NCBI GenBank assembly: GCA_031284845.1
Contig: JAITXH010000118.1
Span: forward strand, 1 to 6,743
Direction: 5' to 3'
Source of the DNA: Puniceicoccales bacterium
Lineage (GTDB): Bacteria > Verrucomicrobiota > Verrucomicrobiia > Opitutales > UBA953
Length of the DNA stretch: 6,743 nt
Position 1 is the first letter of the stretch, and each line of letters begins with the position of its first letter. Position numbers and translations under genes: made by a program. A model generated the notes under the pieces. That model had not been told where the DNA came from and searched no databases. It was given only the letters and a program-made list of their open reading frames with translations. This document shows positions 5,901-6,743 of the stretch, one piece after another.

Positions 5901-6743
5901 TTACGCCAGTGGAAGACCTTTGGCTTTGGCGTTGCGGATGAGCGCGTCGGCCATGTCCGAAGGCGTCTCGGCGACCTCGATACCACATTCGCGGAAAATG
6001 GCGATTTTTGCGGCGGCGGTGTCGTCCTTGCCGCCGATGACGGCACCGGCGTGCCCCATGCGGCGTCCGGCAGGAGCGGTGGCTCCGGCGATGAATCCGG
6101 CAACGGGCTTTTTGCAATTGGCCTTTATCCAGCGGGCCGCTTCGACTTCGGCGTTCCCACCGATTTCACCGATGAGGATGATGCCGTAGGTGTCGGGGTC
6201 GGCGGCGAAAAGTTTGATGACGTCGAGGTGGTTGGTGCCGTTCACAGGGTCGCCACCGATGCCGACGCTGGTGCTTTGGCCGAGACCGCGCGTGGTGATT
6301 TGATAGACGGCTTCGTAGGTGAGCGTGCCGGAGCGCGAGACGATACCGACGTGTCCTTTGCGATGGATGTAGCCCGGGGCGATACCGATGCGGCAACCGC
6401 CGTTGGAGTGCTCACCGGCACCCGGGGTGACGATGCCCGGGCAGTTCGGCCCGACGAGGCGGGTCTTGGAACCGGCGATGGCGCGTTTGACGCGCACCAT
6501 GTCTTTGATCGGGATGCCTTCAGTGATGGCAACGACGAGGTCGAGGCCGGCGTCCACGCACTCCAGTATGGCGTCCGCCGCGAAGGGCGGCGGGACAAAG
6601 ATGGTGGAGACGGTGGCTCCGGTAGCGGCAGCGGCTTCGGCGACGGTGTTGAAGACGGGGACTTTGATGCCGTTGTGCTCAAATGTCTGGCCGCCTTTGC
6701 CGGGTGTGACGCCCGCGACGAGCTGTGTGCCGTAGTCGAGGGA
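5901..6743 (-). CDS. sucD: Succinyl-CoA synthetase (ADP/GDP-forming) alpha subunit, N-terminus beyond window
   Basis: There are 280 residues in frame from the window edge to TAA at 5901-5903. About 15-25 N-terminal residues are missing. The enzyme interconverts succinyl-CoA and succinate with nucleotide phosphorylation in the TCA cycle and works as alpha/beta heteromers with SucC. Visible hallmarks in fragment numbering are the CoA-binding loop GVTPGKGGQT (11-20), PVFNTVAEA, the GPNCPGIVTPG block (98-108), SRSGTLTYEAV (136-146), GIGGDPVNG (161-169), GEIGGNAE (192-199) and RRMGHAGAVI (227-236). H231 in the last is the phosphorylated histidine (codon at 6051-6053). Compared with the E. coli protein as I recall it, the loop after TPG is about seven residues longer (AGEHSNGG before CRIGI). 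The beta-subunit gene sucC is expected just outside the right edge. The DUF167 gene follows 13 bp downstream. Confidence 0.97.
   Translation of the reverse strand, partial: SLDYGTQLVAGVTPGKGGQTFEHNGIKVPVFNTVAEAAAATGATVSTIFVPPPFAADAILECVDAGLDLVVAITEGIPIKDMVRVKRAIAGSKTRLVGPNCPGIVTPGAGEHSNGGCRIGIAPGYIHRKGHVGIVSRSGTLTYEAVYQITTRGLGQSTSVGIGGDPVNGTNHLDVIKLFAADPDTYGIILIGEIGGNAEVEAARWIKANCKKPVAGFIAGATAPAGRRMGHAGAVIGGKDDTAAAKIAIFRECGIEVAETPSDMADALIRNAKAKGLPLA

Noticed and set aside
5888..6103. A longer start for the DUF167 gene at 6103
   Set aside because: The extra 72 residues overlap sucD out of frame and are Pro/Arg/Ser-rich without family character.

Overview
This is a stretch of bacterial chromosome, GC-rich in its genes, that reads mostly as housekeeping DNA with one restriction-type gene running off the left edge. 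The gene content suggests Verrucomicrobiota, probably Opitutae: a BatA-type von Willebrand factor A (VWA) protein, a large VWA/glutamine-amidotransferase-like membrane protein, a CvpA-type membrane protein with a long extra C-terminal region, start codons without clear Shine-Dalgarno sequences, and short intergenic low-complexity tracts. This placement rests on protein style only. No rRNA or other strong marker is present, so confidence is moderate at best.

Layout from left to right. Positions 1-302 (minus) hold the first 100 codons of a type I restriction R-subunit-like protein with a visible PD-(D/E)XK nuclease motif. Positions 342-1337 (minus) hold a CvpA-family membrane protein with a repetitive Pro/Ala/Thr tail. 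Positions 1338-1495 carry a strong inverted repeat and a candidate stable-RNA promoter leading into tRNA-Thr(CGU) at 1496-1571. Positions 1572-1765 are a purine-rich then pyrimidine-rich spacer. Positions 1766-2818 (plus) encode a BatA-like VWA protein. Only 11 bp separate its stop from that of the convergent 2830-5274 (minus) gene, an 814-residue VWA plus GATase-like membrane protein. Positions 5275-5608 hold no gene but several inverted repeats, including a candidate terminator. Positions 5609-5887 (minus) encode a DUF167/YggU-family protein directly downstream of sucD (5901-6743, minus, cut by the right edge), the alpha subunit of succinyl-CoA synthetase.

Functionally there are three blocks. 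SucD with its trailing small gene forms one transcription unit belonging to the TCA cycle. The two VWA proteins resemble components of the Bat/MoxR-type envelope modules (MoxR ATPase, DUF58, BatA, VWA/GATase-like), but here they face each other rather than sharing an operon, and no MoxR or DUF58 gene is visible. The CvpA-like gene and the restriction gene are co-directional with a 39-bp gap.

I did not find a convincing new multi-gene system. The best leads are at DNA level: a 10-bp word present eight times, on both strands and in several reading frames; a perfect AAGGAGG sequence buried in an 11-bp stem upstream of the tRNA; and the unusual arrangement of the two VWA genes.
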